64,000 nt of DNA. Origin: Luidia sarsii. Lineage: Eukaryota > Echinodermata > Asteroidea > Paxillosida > Luidiidae. Under the pieces are notes generated by a model. It was not told the DNA's origin. It worked only from the letters and a program-made list of their open reading frames with translations, and did no database searches. This document shows positions 29,211 through 41,570 of this stretch, in pieces (the first letter of the stretch is position 1; each line of letters begins with the position of its first letter). A program made the position numbers and the translations under genes. The stretch is from contig OX465111.1 in NCBI GenBank assembly GCA_949987565.1, positions 18,693,508 to 18,757,507 of the forward strand. The letters run 5' to 3'.

Positions 29211-31298
29211 AATTACCTTGATTGTGTCCACACATGCCCCCAAAATGGAGCTTGAATTGTGATTCAAATTGCGATCCAAATAATCATGTTTTTTTTTTGG
29301 GGGGGGCGGGGCAGTGGGAACGGCCCTCTTGTCATAGGGCAAAATATTTTTGGAAGACCGAGCATAGAAAGCCTTATTTTGGTAACGCAGGATTACCAGT
29401 AGAACCCCAGTGTGATATTTATAGCCCCTGACCTTGCGTTTGCCTATATTTTGATGAGCATAACATTTGAAACAGAGCCTGGGCTTTCAACTGTAATTCC
29501 ACTGAGTGATGCTTGTTTGGTTCAATTCTGTGTGAGCAGATTATGTCACTGAAGTTTGGTGACATTTGCCCCGTGTGTCATAATAAAAAAAACCAACATC
29601 AGTTCTCGTTAGCTTTACACGTGCCAGACTCCTTCATCACCCAGTTACCCAAGTTCAATGTAACTAATGTCCTCCTGTGCCACAGAGCCCTTATCTACAA
29701 CCCGGCTTAGGCTCAGGTGTAGCGGTCTGATTCGGGTCCCATGCTCAGATGAGACCGTTACCATATATGGATAAAAACGTCATGCGCAGTGCGTATGGTG
29801 GTTGTACATTTCGAAGGCCGTGCTGAGTCGATACGGCCATTGGCAATGCAGCGCTTTCAGGCACGTTCGTTGACCCGTAGTTATTTACCAACTCGCTCAT
29901 TACGGAGCCTAGTACCTAGGCCTAGAACTTTTAGGCCTAGAGTTTTACATTGGGGAAGAAATGCTACAGTTGTTATTGTATCGATTGACTTCATACAATC
30001 AAAAGCAAACTGTGTTCGTTCGCGGAAAATCATAAACACCATTCAAATGAAGGGCTCCCTTCACGTGCTTGGTTCACTGACTCATCTGAGCACGCTGAGC
30101 AGCTGAGAACGTTGCTGTAACGTGCTGAGGTGAGCCAGTGACGTCACGGCTCAACTCAGCACGGGAGCCCGTCTGAGATCGTTACACCGGCTTTGTCTTT
30201 CTTACTGTCGTCCGTTTTAAAGTACAAGGCATGAGAACGGGAGGTCTCTGGCTTCGTTTTTTAAACGTTACACTGCATTTGGAAAAAGATTTCCAAAGCT
30301 TGAACTTCAACAAAGACCTGCAACCAGTGTTTTCAGCTTTTGGATGACAGAGTCGAAGCCGGAGCCGAAGCCTAAGCCGGGTTTTGGAAAAGGGACATAG
30401 ATTGGCAATGCAAACAAGCCACTATACCAATACACTGGGGCGTTTTTTTGTTATTTTGTTGTGAAACAATTCCCGATTTGTCTAAAGCTTGTTCGTCCTG
30501 TTCAAAGCTGAAACGGGTAAAGGAAGATGTGACCGAAAAAAGAAATGTTTTTTATGATAGTCATTTTTCAATGATGATGCATTTATTGGACAGATGTACA
30601 AAAGCATTTAGACATCTCTCAAGTGATACTTTAACATCAAAAGATTCCTTTTACGTTATTTTGTAATGTTACAATCAGTATTTTTTGGTTCTTTTTGTGT
30701 GAGAATGAAAAGGAATAATTTCTCAAAAATCAACTCAACTATCTGAAATAGCTCTCAGCAAATCTCGCGATAAATTTGTCAACCCAGAACAAGTGGTACA
30801 TTTGTTCAGTGTTTTTCCAGCCCTTAAATTTCTTTTGGCCTTTTCTTTGGACTTTGTGACTTAACATGGACAATACTTTTTGAAGAAAAAAAAAACCAGT
30901 CTAGTGGCTGGACAAAAACCCAGATTTAAATGATCATGATCACATTTGTGGAAGGGAAATCCTAAAAGAGTGAATTTTTTTCAGGAGATAATTTTTTGCC
31001 AGTGATATTGGTTTCATTCTTCAAAAACATTTCTAGTAAACCTTATCAAAAAAAAGATTGTAAATAAAAGTTCAGAGTAATTTTATTGAATTAAGTATCA
31101 AGAAGAGTTTGGTGGACTTAATTTATGTACGTATTAAACTTTTTGCAGACTGTTGCAGGATCGGAAAAACGTGAGATGCGGCAAAGTGCTTAAAGATCTT
31201 TACAAACTTTGATGTTTGAAATGCTAACGATTATTGAAATAAAACAGGTGTACTTTCTGTGGTGCTGTCATTTGTAATTTCATTTTTCTGTCGAATGT
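29211..31298. other. Mostly unique DNA; two MITE-like fragments
   Basis: A 119-bp segment with inverted ends GGGCTCCC/GGGAGCCC is at 30052-30170. One end of the CCGGCTTAGGCTTCGGCTCC element lies at about 30340-30402. The AT-rich remainder to 31298 holds no recognised gene. Confidence 0.4.
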
Positions 31299-32937
31299 TT
31301 TCATTTCATTTCATCTCAATTCATTGCATTGCATTGCATTGCATTGCATTGCATTGCATTGCATTTAATTGCATTGCATTGCATTTTATTGCATTGCATT
31401 GCATTGCATTGCATTGCATTGCATTTCATTGCATTGCATTGCATTGCATTGCATTGCATTTCATTTCATTTAATTGCATTGCATTTTATTGCATTGCATT
31501 TCATTTCATTTCATTTCACTTCATTTCATTGCATTGCATTTCATTTCATTTCATTTCATTTCATTTCATTTAATTGCATTGCATTGCATTTCATTTCATT
31601 GCATTGCATTGCATTGCATTGCATTGCATTGTATTGCATTGCATTGCATTGCATTGCATTTCATTTCATTTCATTTCATTGCATTGCATTGCATTGCATT
31701 GCATTGCATTGTATTGCATTGCATTTCATTTAAATGCATTGCATTGCATTGTATTGCATTGCATTTCATTTCATTTAATTGTATTGCATTGCATTGCATT
31801 GCATTGCATTGCATTGCATTGTATCGCATTGCATTTAATTGCATTGCATTGCATTGCATTGCATTGTATTGCATTGCATTTCATTTAAATGCATTGCATT
31901 GCATTGCATTTCATTTCATTTAATTGTATTGCATTGCATTGCATTGCATTGCATTGCATTTCATTTCATTTCATTTCATTTCATTGCATTGCATTGCATT
32001 GCATTGCATTGCATTGTATTGCATTGCATTTCATTTAAATGCATTGCATTGCATTGTATTGCATTGCATTTCATTTCATTTAATTGTATTGCATTGCATT
32101 GCATTGCATTGCATTGCATTGCATTGTATCGCATTGCATTTAATTGCATTGCATTGCATTGCATTGCATTGTATTGCATTGCATTTCATTTAAATGCATT
32201 GCATTGCATTGCATTTCATTTCATTTAATTGTATTGCATTGCATTGCATTGCATTGCATTGCATTTCATTTAATTGCATTGCAGTGCATTGCATTGTATT
32301 GCATTTCATTTCATTTCATTTAATTGTATTGCATTGCATTGCATTGTATTGCATTGCATTGCATTGCATTGCATTGCATTGCATTGCATTGTATTGCATT
32401 GCATTTCATTTCATTTAATTGTATTGCATTGCATTGCATTGCATTGCATTGCATTGCATTGCATTTCATTTAATTGCATTGCATTGCATTGCATTGCATT
32501 GCATTGCATTTCATTTCATTTAATTGTATTGCATTGCATTGCATTGCATTGCATTGCATTGCATTGCATTGCATTGCATTGCATTTCATTTAATTGCATT
32601 TAATTGCATTGCATTGCATTGCATTGTATTGCATTGCATTTCATTTCATTTAATTGTATTGCATTGCATTGCATTGTATTGCATTGCATTGCATTGCATT
32701 GCATTGCATTGCATTGCATTGCATTGCATTGCATTGCATTGCATTTCATTTCATTTCATTTAATTGCATTGCATTGCATTGCATTGCATTGCATTTCATT
32801 ACATTTAATTGCATTGCATTGCATTGCATTGCATTGTATTGCATTTCATTTAATTGTATTGCTTTGCATTGCATTGCATTGCATTGCATTGCATTGCATT
32901 GCATTGCATTGCATTGCATTGCATTGCATTGCATTTA
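31299..32937. repeat. 1.6-kb pentanucleotide array (GCATT)n with TCATT, TAATT and GTATT variants
   Basis: The array is built almost only of 5-bp units. Variant units occur in recurring order and a ~305-bp block is duplicated: the pattern at 31671-31874 recurs at 31976-32179. Because 5 is not a multiple of 3, every frame gives the same five-residue peptide repeat, so the long stop-free frames are not genes. Confidence 0.97.
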
Positions 32938-33542
32938 TTATGTCTCAGGTAGTAACTGGCACAAGCACAAAATCCAAAAATCAAACAAACAGTATAGACA
33001 CAGAAACATGAATACAACCAAACAGTCTGAAAAACCCTGAAAGATTGCCTAAAAGCGAACTAAATCACTGTCCAAAGGCTCGCCTAAATTGTAAATGGCA
33101 ATATTGGTCTTTTTTTTTTTTTTTTTTTTAGAGAGGACAAGATAATGTGGATTGTATACAGAGTGTGCCAACAATTTCATACTCGTCATTCCGTGTGCCC
33201 ACTTTGCCTCAACTCATGTGTCACGAGTTGACCATGAAAATGACGGTTGATTTGGCCAGTACGTAGAGCATTCTTGAGTAGGGATAATTACTCTTCACAC
33301 TCATTGGGTAGTCTCATTTATCGACCTTCACATATCGTGGTAGTACTTCACAGCTAAGTATTGGTCATTGTTTCAACGTTGATTTTTCCTATCGGGAGGT
33401 TTTCTGCTCAAGTGAACATTAGCCCATGCAATGTGACAAAGTCGGGTTTTGAAATAGGCCGTTGAGCACTGTAAACGAAAAGCTGCATGGGTTTATCAAT
33501 ATTATCACAGCAGCTCAGATTACATAGGCCTATAGGCTATTT
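32938..33542. other. Unremarkable DNA with a poly(T) run
   Basis: A T run of about 20 nt lies at 33111-33129. No element or gene is recognised. Confidence 0.4.
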
Positions 33543-33775
33543 TGACCCGGCACAGCGACATGAGGAATATCCCACCAAAACACTTTTCGAGTAAACAATG
33601 CCTAAAGTCAAAGTATCTTCTCAATTCGATTAAAAATCAATTTCTTTTCTTTTTGTATTTTCGGAAAGTTAATGTATTGGAGGAAACTATGATATCATTT
33701 GAAAGCTAATGGTACACTCTTTCACATCATTAGAAAATCTCAAAATCTCAAAAGTGGGGGTTATCCTCATTATAA
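33543..33775. mobile_element. Internally deleted GTGACCCGGCACAGC element
   Basis: It begins TTGACCCGGCACAGCGACAT and runs through 'atcccaccaaaacactttt' to 'tctcaaaatctcaaaagtgg'; the right terminus is eroded at 'cctcattat'. It is about half the length of the complete copy at 25051-25530. Confidence 0.75.
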
Positions 33776-35310
33776 TGATCCTCATTATGATTAGTTTAAA
33801 ATGTATTGTTATCAACGACAACAGGTCTGTCAGTCTGATTGGTAGGGTCAGGGTGAGTCATGTACCTGTAACCACTTCCATTCGTTAGGGCATAGAGGAC
33901 AGTCGGGGTGCCAGACTGATGACTTCGGTCACGTGAGTGACGCAGATCACAGATGGATCAGGAGCATATCTGAGCAGGATTATACAAGTGTCAGTGTTCG
34001 ACGACCACATAACATCGGCCCTCATTGAATAGAGATACACTGAGCAGACGCTACCAGGCAGACTAGAACCAGCATCTAGCCTGTCGTAACTCCTTGCTCT
34101 GACACTCCCCAGAACTGCCCAATAGCTCCTAATGAGACTGATTGTTAATCACCTGCATCTGCTAATTGGCCAACTTGGGGCAGAGGACCCAAAGTGTGTG
34201 TGACAGCCTATAGGCTGCACCGATGCACCTGAGGGAGGACGAAGTGACCATGGCACGGCCCCAGAGTACAAGGCCAAGTTGGGTCTTACAAGTCCCCCCC
34301 CCCCTCTCCCAACGAACCCTCGAGAGGTGATGCACCACTCAGTGGATTGGTCCCACACGGAAGCCACCTCCACGCTCCCACAAGATACCAACTTCTCAAG
34401 AGTGATCTCTTCACAGCTCCACTCTATTAGCTCCCAATCGGATCCCGTTGTCTTTCGCGCTTGCCAGCGGGACTGTCTATTCCCCGCTGGCCTCCGCTGC
34501 AAAGGGAGTTGGGGGAGAAAGGGAAGGGAGAGGGAGAAGGAGAAGGGGAGGGAGAGGGAGAGGGAGAGGGAGAGGGAGGGAGGGGGACCTGGCTGTCTTG
34601 ATGTAATCGCAGCTGTGAATCCGCGTCATTTACTCTCCCTCCGTCCCAAATTATACCAATTCGCTTTTAATCTTTCCTGGCACATTTCATCGGCGGAGCC
34701 CTGTTATCTTATCGCTGCAGTTTTTTTCCCCCTTCTCCCTCCCTCCCTCCCTCCCTCTCCCTCCCCTCCCTCTCCCTTCCCTCCCTCCCCCTTCCCCCCC
34801 CTACCTCCCCCACAGCCTGCCTGACATGCAGAGACGACAACTCTAGCTTTCCGTCACGTGCAGCCATTTTTTTTAAGTGGCACCATTTGCCATGGGACCG
34901 CCCGGGACAAATTCAGAACATCCCCGGCGAGGTCTTGACGTGGAGACGTTTTACAAGGTTTGATAGTAGCAAGCGCCGGAGCGGCTTGTTGACATTCGGT
35001 TCCTGTTGACAACCACCACGTACGACCTCATCGTCCCCGCCTCCACTTTTTTCTGCTTTTTTTTTACTTTCTCTATCTCTCTCTCGGCGTCATGCAAGGC
35101 AGGGATGCTATCCGAAAATGCATCATTATTTTTAGGATTTGAATCAAGCGCTGATGGAATCGTGGGCGTGCGGCGGAAGGGCAAGCCGCCTCGCCAATCT
35201 AGGAGTAGGAGCTCGCGGCGTTTGTTGCCGATTAGACCCAAATGGTGGGGCTCGATTAGCTGAATGAGAGAGTCACGATCGGGCCGGGCTCATTCGACTC
35301 TGGCTGGATG
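33776..35310. other. No gene recognised; purine and pyrimidine tracts
   Basis: A (GGGAGA)n tract lies at 34510-34585 and (CCCT)n at 34735-34800. Frames at 34279-34824 (+) and 34149-34502 (-) overlap these tracts and carry no recognisable domain. Confidence 0.4.
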
Positions 35311-35319
35311 GAACCTCTT

Positions 35320-36310
35320 AAATCTGAGCCTCTTGATCTCCTCTGAAGGTCATCTATGGTCTCAAACTTATTAGGGAGATAAGTGTCTATACTTGTCCTT
35401 GGCTCCCAAACTTGAAACAGCTGAACTTCACAGTTCGACTGCTTAAATCACACGTATTCTTTCAGCAATGAGCTTTCAAACTTGAATAGGGGGGATAAGT
35501 ACCTACATGTAATTGTCCTTGGCTCCCAGACTTGGAACAAGTAAACTTCACAGTTCGACTGCTTAGATCACACGTATTATGTCAGCAATGAGCTTTCAAA
35601 CTTCAATAAGGGGGATAAGTACCTACATGTAATTGTCCTTGGCTCCCAGACTTGGAACAAGTAAACTTCACAGTTCGACTGCTTTGATCACACGTATTAT
35701 GTCATCAATGAGCTTTCAAACTTGAATAAGGGGGATAAGTACCTACATGTAATTGCCCATGGCTCCCAAAATTGGAACAACTATACTTCACAGTTCGACT
35801 GCATTATTTCATAAGTACCCTTTCGGTGTGAGCTTAGCTTAATCTTCTCTGAAGGTCATCTATAATCTCAAACTTGAATAAGAGAGTTAAGTGTCTATAC
35901 TTTGTCCTTGGCTCCCAAACTTGGAACAACTAAACATCGCAGTTCTACTGCATATTTAGTACTCTTTCAGTTTCAGTATGAGCTTCTTAATCTTCTCTGA
36001 AGGTCATCTATAATCTCAAACTTGAATAAGAGAAATAAGTGTCTACTTGTTCTTGGCTCCCAAACTTGGAACAATCGAACTTCAAAGTTCTACTGCATAT
36101 TTCACAAGTACTCCTTCAGTTTCAGTATGAGCTTCTTAATCTTCTCTGAAGGTCATCTGAAAGTCTCAAGCTTGAATAAGGGGGATAAGTAACTAGGCCT
36201 CATTGCCCTTGGGTACCGAACTTGGAACAACTAAACTTCGCAGTTCTACTGCATATTTCACAGGAATGCTTTCAGTATAGGAGCTTCTCGATCTTGTCTG
36301 AGAGTCAGTC
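35320..36310. repeat. Tandem array of ~120-bp units, about eight copies
   Basis: The units share 'ggggataagtacctac', 'tccttggctcccaaacttgg', 'aacttcacagttcgactgc' and 'agcttctt'. The three central units repeat with an exact 120-bp period (35461, 35581, 35701). Outer units are longer and diverged, the usual result of unequal exchange acting most in the centre. Confidence 0.9.
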
Positions 36311-36737
36311 ACCGTGGCTCAAATGTCATTGACAGGGATAACTGTAAAGCTGTTCTTAACTTTCGAGACAGAAGCTTAACAATTTCAGGGTTGTTCAGGG
36401 GGCTGACGTTTTGATCCATGCGGGACTATTTGTAAGCTTCCCCAGTTCCATCCAATATAGGTCTCGTTCTAATGAAGGCATTCTGATCAAGCATATACTG
36501 TTGAAGGCATCTTGGAGGTTATATACCATGGTTATACCGGTTATAGAATAGTGAGGGAGTAAGCAATGACCAACTACCACAGACAGATTGCGATGAGCAT
36601 TAAAGATTTTGTAGCAAAGTCCATGGTCAAGATATGTAAGTAAATACGGTACTATAGGTGGGTAAGTAGTTGGTTCAACTGCCAAGTGGGCAATCTGGTA
36701 AACACTAGAGTGTCCGAAAGGTTTGGTTTCTTTTTCT

Positions 36738-36838
36738 CTTTGAAAAATTGGCAAACAAAACTTTGACTGGACCGGGACTTGAACCTGAGACCTCTTGATT
36801 AACGTACCAGCGCTCTTCCCATATGAGCTATCCAGCCC
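36738..36838 (-). mobile_element. tRNA-derived SINE head, minus strand
   Basis: GGACCGGGACTTGAACCTGA is the inverted B box and 'catatgagctatccagccc' the inverted A box. It faces the plus-strand array and SINE that follow, so transcripts could fold back. Confidence 0.8.
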
Positions 36839-36840
36839 TT

Positions 36841-37370
36841 GGACGGGCTAGCTCAGATAGCTCAGATGGAAGAGCACTGGTCCGTCTAAGGGCTGGGTAG
36901 CTCAGATGGAAGAGCAATGGTCCGTCTAAGGTCTGGGTAGCTCAGATGGAAGAGCACTAGTCCGTCTAAGGGCTGGATAGCTCAGATGGAAGAGCACTGG
37001 TCCGTCTAAGGTCTGGATAGCTCAGATGGAAGAGCACTGGTCCGTCTAAGGTCTGGGTAGCTCAGAAGGAAGAGCACTGGTCCGTCTAAGGTCTGGGTAG
37101 CTCAAATGGAAGAGCACTGGTCCGTCAAAGGTCTGGGTAGCTCAGATGGAAGAGCACTGGTCCGTCTAAGGTCTGGATAGCTCAGATCGAAGAGCACTGG
37201 TCCATCTAAGGTCTGGATAGCTCAGATCGAAGAGCACTGGTCCGTCTAAGGTCAGGGTAGCTCAGATGGAAGAGCACTGGTCCATCTAAGGTCTGGATAG
37301 CTCAGATGGCAGAGCACTGGTCCGTCTAAGGTCTGGGTAGCTCAGATGGAAGAGCACTGGTCCATCTAAG
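36841..37370 (+). repeat. Thirteen tandem 40-bp units of a SINE A-box half
   Basis: Each unit reads close to GTCTGGGTAGCTCAGATGGA, then AGAGCACTGGTCCGTCTAAG. Unit ends fall exactly every 40 bp from 36890 to 37370. Each contains the Pol III A box TAGCTCAGATGG and the D-arm side of the tRNA-like head, without a B box. The array runs in phase into the complete SINE head that follows, which shows where it came from. Confidence 0.93.
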
Positions 37371-37520
37371 GTCTGGGTAGCTCAGATGGAAGAGCACTGG
37401 TACGTTAATCCAGAGGTCTCGGGTTCAAGTCCCGGTCCAGTCAAAGTTTTCTTAGCCCTTTTTTCAATTTTGGTCCAAAGTTCCCAGTCCCTTTTTCCTT
37501 GGTTTGTTGGACATTTACTC
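37371..37520 (+). mobile_element. tRNA-derived SINE with A and B boxes
   Basis: A box TAGCTCAGATGG (37379-37390), B box GGGTTCAAGTCCCGG (37421-37435), then the tail 'tccagtcaaagttttctt' and 'agttcccagtccctttttcc'. It supplies the only B box for the thirteen A-box units upstream. Confidence 0.85.
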
Positions 37521-37669
37521 TTCGATGAAGGGTGCCTGATGGCTTCTTTATCAGTGCATGTATAGGCCTTCTAGAACTCGATGGACACTGTTTGTGCTTT
37601 TTATATCTAGGCTGACTGACTCCCAAGAAGTGTGGTCGAGGTTTGCAGTAAGGTTTCAGAAGGTCATCT

Positions 37670-37765
37670 CTGGATACAACATGATGTTTCGCGTCGAGGA
37701 GAATGTAATTCAATGAGGTTTTGCCCTCGACGTGATAAGCACCGAATGTGCTTTGATCTCTTTGA
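37670..37765 (+). repeat. Partial copy of the 16.6-kb foldback repeat
   Basis: ATACAACATGATGTTTCGCG, 'tcgaggagaatgtaattcaa', 'tgccctcgacgtgataagca' match the left side of the element at 16550-16630. The second arm is missing. Confidence 0.7.
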
Positions 37766-38289
37766 TCTCAGTGCTTTGATCTCTCTCTCAGACTCTGAAG
37801 TGATCTCTAGAGTTGTCACGCCGGGATGAACTTGACCAGCGACGGCCCGAGCTGGCCAAAGACGGGCATCGCTGGAGGAAGGCCTGAGGGTGAGTGGTCA
37901 CCTCGTGTCCAAGACACGCCTCTGTCACAGGACACTATACTCCAGCCAGCTGAAAGCCCCCTGATTGGCTATGACACCGGTGATTAAGCGTCCGACTTAA
38001 AAAATATGGGGGGGGGGGAGAGGAGCGATTCCCCCAGGAGGGTCTGTGGATTTCACGCCGTTGAACTCATCGATTATACTCTCTCTCTCTGCTCAGTCTC
38101 TCTCTCTCTTCTCCCTTCTTCTTTTGTAATGAAGATGACACTGTGTCGGCTAATTGGTTGCGTCCCGGCCTCCCCATTCTGACTAGCTGCTCGTCCACAT
38201 GCCTTGAATGATCTCAATATCCTGTCAGTAATTAAGGAGCTATCTACCAGCGGCTAAGATTCGCTCCGAAGTCAGGACAAATTTGCGAG

Positions 38290-38915
38290 AACTCCAGTCA
38301 CTCTCTCTCTCTTTCTGTTTTCAATTTTTATTTTTTATTTTTGGAGTGAAAACAAGTTTGACACGAAGCATATAGGTACCTTTCTGTCTTTCTCTGATAA
38401 GTCTGATTCCTTTTTTCTGAGGTGTTTAACATACATTCAGGGAAGTTTCCATGAGATTTCCACACTATAGTCGTAAGTTCCCAAACAGCTGGAGATTGGA
38501 AGAGACACCCACTGCAATGACTCTCTTTCTATCTGTTTACCCATTTTTTTTTAGATTGAAAACAAGTCCGATATGAAGCATAGGTACCTTTCTTTCTCTC
38601 TTTCTCTCTTTTCCTTTTTTCTGAGGTGTTTAACTCACATTCAGGGAAGGATCCATGAGATTTCCACACTGTAGTTGTAGGCTCTCAAACAGCTGGAGAT
38701 TGAAGGAGACACTGCAGTCACTCCGTCTCTCTCTCTTTCTGTTTTCCATTTTTCTTTTGGAGTGAAAACAAGTTTGACACGAATCGTAGGTACCTTTCTG
38801 TCCCTGTTTTCAGAGGTGTCCAACATACCTATACATTCGCGGGAGGATCCATGAGATCTCCACACTATAGTTGCAGAGCTCCCAAACCTCTGGAGATTGG
38901 AGGAGACATTCACGG
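38290..38915. repeat. Three tandem ~200-bp units
   Basis: Each unit contains 'gtgaaaacaagtttgacacg', 'taggtacctttct', 'gaggtgtttaacatacattc', 'atgagatttccacactatag' and 'cagctggagattgga'. The last phrase recurs near 38490, 38692 and 38889, with CT-rich spacers between. Confidence 0.8.
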
Positions 38916-39629
38916 AAGTGCTCATGGCAGGCCGGCACTGTCGCATCAGAGGGAGTGAAGCGCAGAGACGGTGGAGAAAGAAAAAAACTGTTCGGCCAAT
39001 TTACTTTGATAATTCGGACATGTCAGCGACATGACAGACACGATCCGTTTCATCTGGGCCCGTAATGCCTTTTGATTTGTGTCATTAAAAAACAATATGT
39101 ATGAATATGTGTAACTGTCAGCCGCTGGAGGGGCACTAATCAATATGGCTTTGCGGCAATTAGGCGGGGAGCCGACTGCGCAGGGCTGATGCAATGTTTG
39201 GGAGCGGCGCCACTTCCTACAGCCATTTGTTTCAAATTGGGAGGACATGCCTGTGTGCGACCCCGATAGCCCCAGAGAAGGAGAGGCACTCATTATCAGA
39301 CTGATCTCAGTCTCTCTCTGGCTTCATTGGCTGCTATAGGCTTCTTAAGACGCTCGTAGTGCACCGGCAGCTGATGAGGCTCAGCCGGGACACCTCGTGC
39401 GGGCCGGACTAGAGTGTTGAGTAAAGACCAACCTTTTATCCTTTATCCGAGGCAAACGAACGTAGAGGAGGCTATTTCTTGAAAATGGATCTGAATGACA
39501 AGTGGGTGTGATCGTATAATACTGATCACAGTTGCTTCTCGACTACGGTATCCCGTTCCCCAAGGCAGATTTAAAAGGCCTCACCTATAAGGGCTGGATA
39601 TCTCAGGTCCACCGCCTTCAGTGCTATAG
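38916..39629. other. No gene or element recognised
   Basis: A weak match to the SINE head (GGGCTGGATATCTCAGGT) lies at 39589-39606; nothing else is recognised. Confidence 0.35.
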
Positions 39630-39768
39630 TCGATTTCACCAAACCCATCGTACTTTACGATCAATCGCAAGATGATGAGCGATACACAGAAACCACGCAG
39701 TGTATCACATCTCACGTTATCCATCGTAAGTTGAGTTATGATGCATCGTAAGCTTTTGTGAAATCCGC
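39630..39768. mobile_element. ~140-bp MITE with TTTCACCAAACCCATCGTA ends
   Basis: The left end is TCGATTTCACCAAACCCATC and the right end 'cttttgtgaaatccg'. Internal ATCGTAAGTTGAGTTA and 'gatgcatcgtaa' words are shared with the inverted copy at 56137-56267. Confidence 0.7.
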
Positions 39769-40790
39769 CCCTGGTGCATTAAAACTAAGAGCTAGGATCA
39801 AAATCAAGGTCCTGCCAAATTTTCTTTAGTATTTCAATGCTGATTAAATCTCTTAAAGTTCGTTTATTTGAGCTGTGATGACAAAAATAACTAGGGCATA
39901 AGTCAGGTCTTGAATTTTACTCCTGAGAGAGGAACGGTAACTTCCCCAACAGACGCAGAAGCCTCAGTGAAGTCGAAGACCTTTGCAAGGAGTACTTGCG
40001 TGTCAGGAAAGGGAATCTGTAACTTCTACAGACACCGTGAGACGAATCTATAGGCCCGAGCAAAGTTGCCGAAGTCTCCCCCAACCCCCGACAACTCAAC
40101 ACGTGTTTCCTGCTGCGAGCCAAAGGATTGAACAAAAAAAAAGCTCCCTTTAACTTCTGAAGGGCGCACATCGGAGAAATGGAAGCTGAGGAAACGGCCA
40201 CTCACTGCATGCTTCTGTGGCCGGCACACCTGAAAAACCCAACAGGCATCAATCAAAGCCTAAGGAAGGGATTGCTTGTTTGGAACTTGTCCCATCTCTC
40301 TTTCCATCCTTACTCTGAGGTGCAACCTTCACAGCTCTTTCTCTCTCTCACTCCGCCGACAACAAAATCTCCCCACCCTCCCCTCCCCCCTCACTTTTAC
40401 GATGGAGTATCAAAAGTGCAGACAGCTGGCAAGAATAAAGAGCAAACATTCAAGAAGGAAGTTTAAAATTAGAGAGGGCCGCTGGGGAGTTGGTGGTGAG
40501 AATATGAGACATCCACAGTCAGAGCAAGAGTCATCGCCATTGTGCCGTGCAGGAGCCGCCGCTAAGGGTCGACTGCACTTGAGGAGCGTTGTATAGTCAC
40601 CAGTAGGTCTGCGTGTACCTCCAATGGCCGGGATTGTAAGTGGGGGGCGGGGTACCAGACCGCAGACTGTATTGTCCCCGCCTCCTGCAGGAGATATAAT
40701 AACAGGACCGACATAATGACGCTTAACCACCGTCGTTGGACTATGCTGGTACCCCGTAAATTGTGTGGGGACTATACAAGGACGTGTTTT
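39769..40790. other. No gene or element recognised
   Basis: Overlapping frames at 39917-40256 (-) and 40179-40730 (both strands) show no recognisable domain and no splice evidence. Confidence 0.35.
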
Positions 40791-40792
40791 GT

Positions 40793-40968
40793 AAACCAGC
40801 GTAGGTTAGGCTTAGGGCGCTACGGTTAGGCGTTATGGTTACGGTTAGAGTTAGAGTTCGGGTTGGGTTAGCGTTACTGATAGAGTTAGGATTAGGATTA
40901 GGATTAGGGTTAGGTTCAGGATTAGGGTTGTTAGGGTTAGGATTAGGATAAGGGTTAGGGTTGTTTCG
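40793..40968 (+). repeat. Degenerate interstitial telomere-like (TTAGGG)n tract
   Basis: The TTAGGG, TTAGGA, TTACGG and TTAGAG hexamers run in one orientation, purest at 40885-40965. TTAGGG is the usual metazoan telomere unit. The tract is inside unique sequence, so it is not a chromosome end. Confidence 0.8.
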
Positions 40969-40992
40969 TGCTTGTGCCTGTAACTACCTGAG

Positions 40993-41016
40993 AAATGAAT
41001 GAATGAATGAATGAAT
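40993..41016. repeat. (GAAT)n microsatellite
   Basis: Six tandem copies of the tetranucleotide AATG. Confidence 0.8.
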
Positions 41017-41570
41017 GGGGAGGCCTCAGCAAAACCTGGCTTCGCGCATGCGCACTCATAGCTTAGCCACGGTGGTTAAGTGTCATACGTCGTGACGCTT
41101 ATATGCCTCCCTGCAGACCAAGGAGCTGGGAGTCACCGGTGAGTGTCACTTAGCGTGGACGGGAGCGTGCTTAGAGGATTTCAAACAGAGTTTCTCAGGG
41201 ATTAGTGGAGGGTGGGGGTTTGAGATTGCTACGTGGAAAGAAAAACAGGTGGGAGCTTGAGGTGGAATGCCAGACAACAGTCATACTGATATCTGTATGC
41301 AGGTCAATATTTGCAGGCCACTTCACTCCTGTGCTGTCTTTGTAGATCAAACTCCATCAAGAGGCAAGTAATTAACAATTGAAAAACAGTTGATTTACAA
41401 GCAACAGCTTCTCGAAACGTACAACTCCATGAAATCTGAGAGAGTGTAAGAAAGGCCTAACAATGGGGTCAGGTGAAAGTCGTTATGGGCATGACTTTTC
41501 AATCCTGCCTTTTGAAAAAAGGTCCTGCTAGCATTGTATTTGGATCTTTTTAAGTTACCTTTAAAGGGAT

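Larger units (their letters stand above)
26537..31250 (+). other. Probable SIN1 3' UTR and flank; extent unknown
   Basis: The transcript must continue past the stop, but its end cannot be fixed. A variant signal ATTAAA lies at 27288-27293. AATAAA occurs at 31063-31068 and 31238-31243; the latter is followed by a GT-rich stretch ('tgtggtgctgtcatttgt'), as at real poly(A) sites. MITEs and a SINE in between argue for an early end, or for a very long UTR with insertions. Confidence 0.3.

Noticed and set aside
36841..37440. Could this be a cluster of tRNA genes
   Set aside because: The units are only 40 bp, lack T arm, anticodon arm and acceptor stem, and end in a SINE tail.
39371..39400. CTGATGA followed by GGC/GCC as another hammerhead candidate
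   Set aside because: The second core strand is GGGA rather than GAAA and no helix I or III closes in register.
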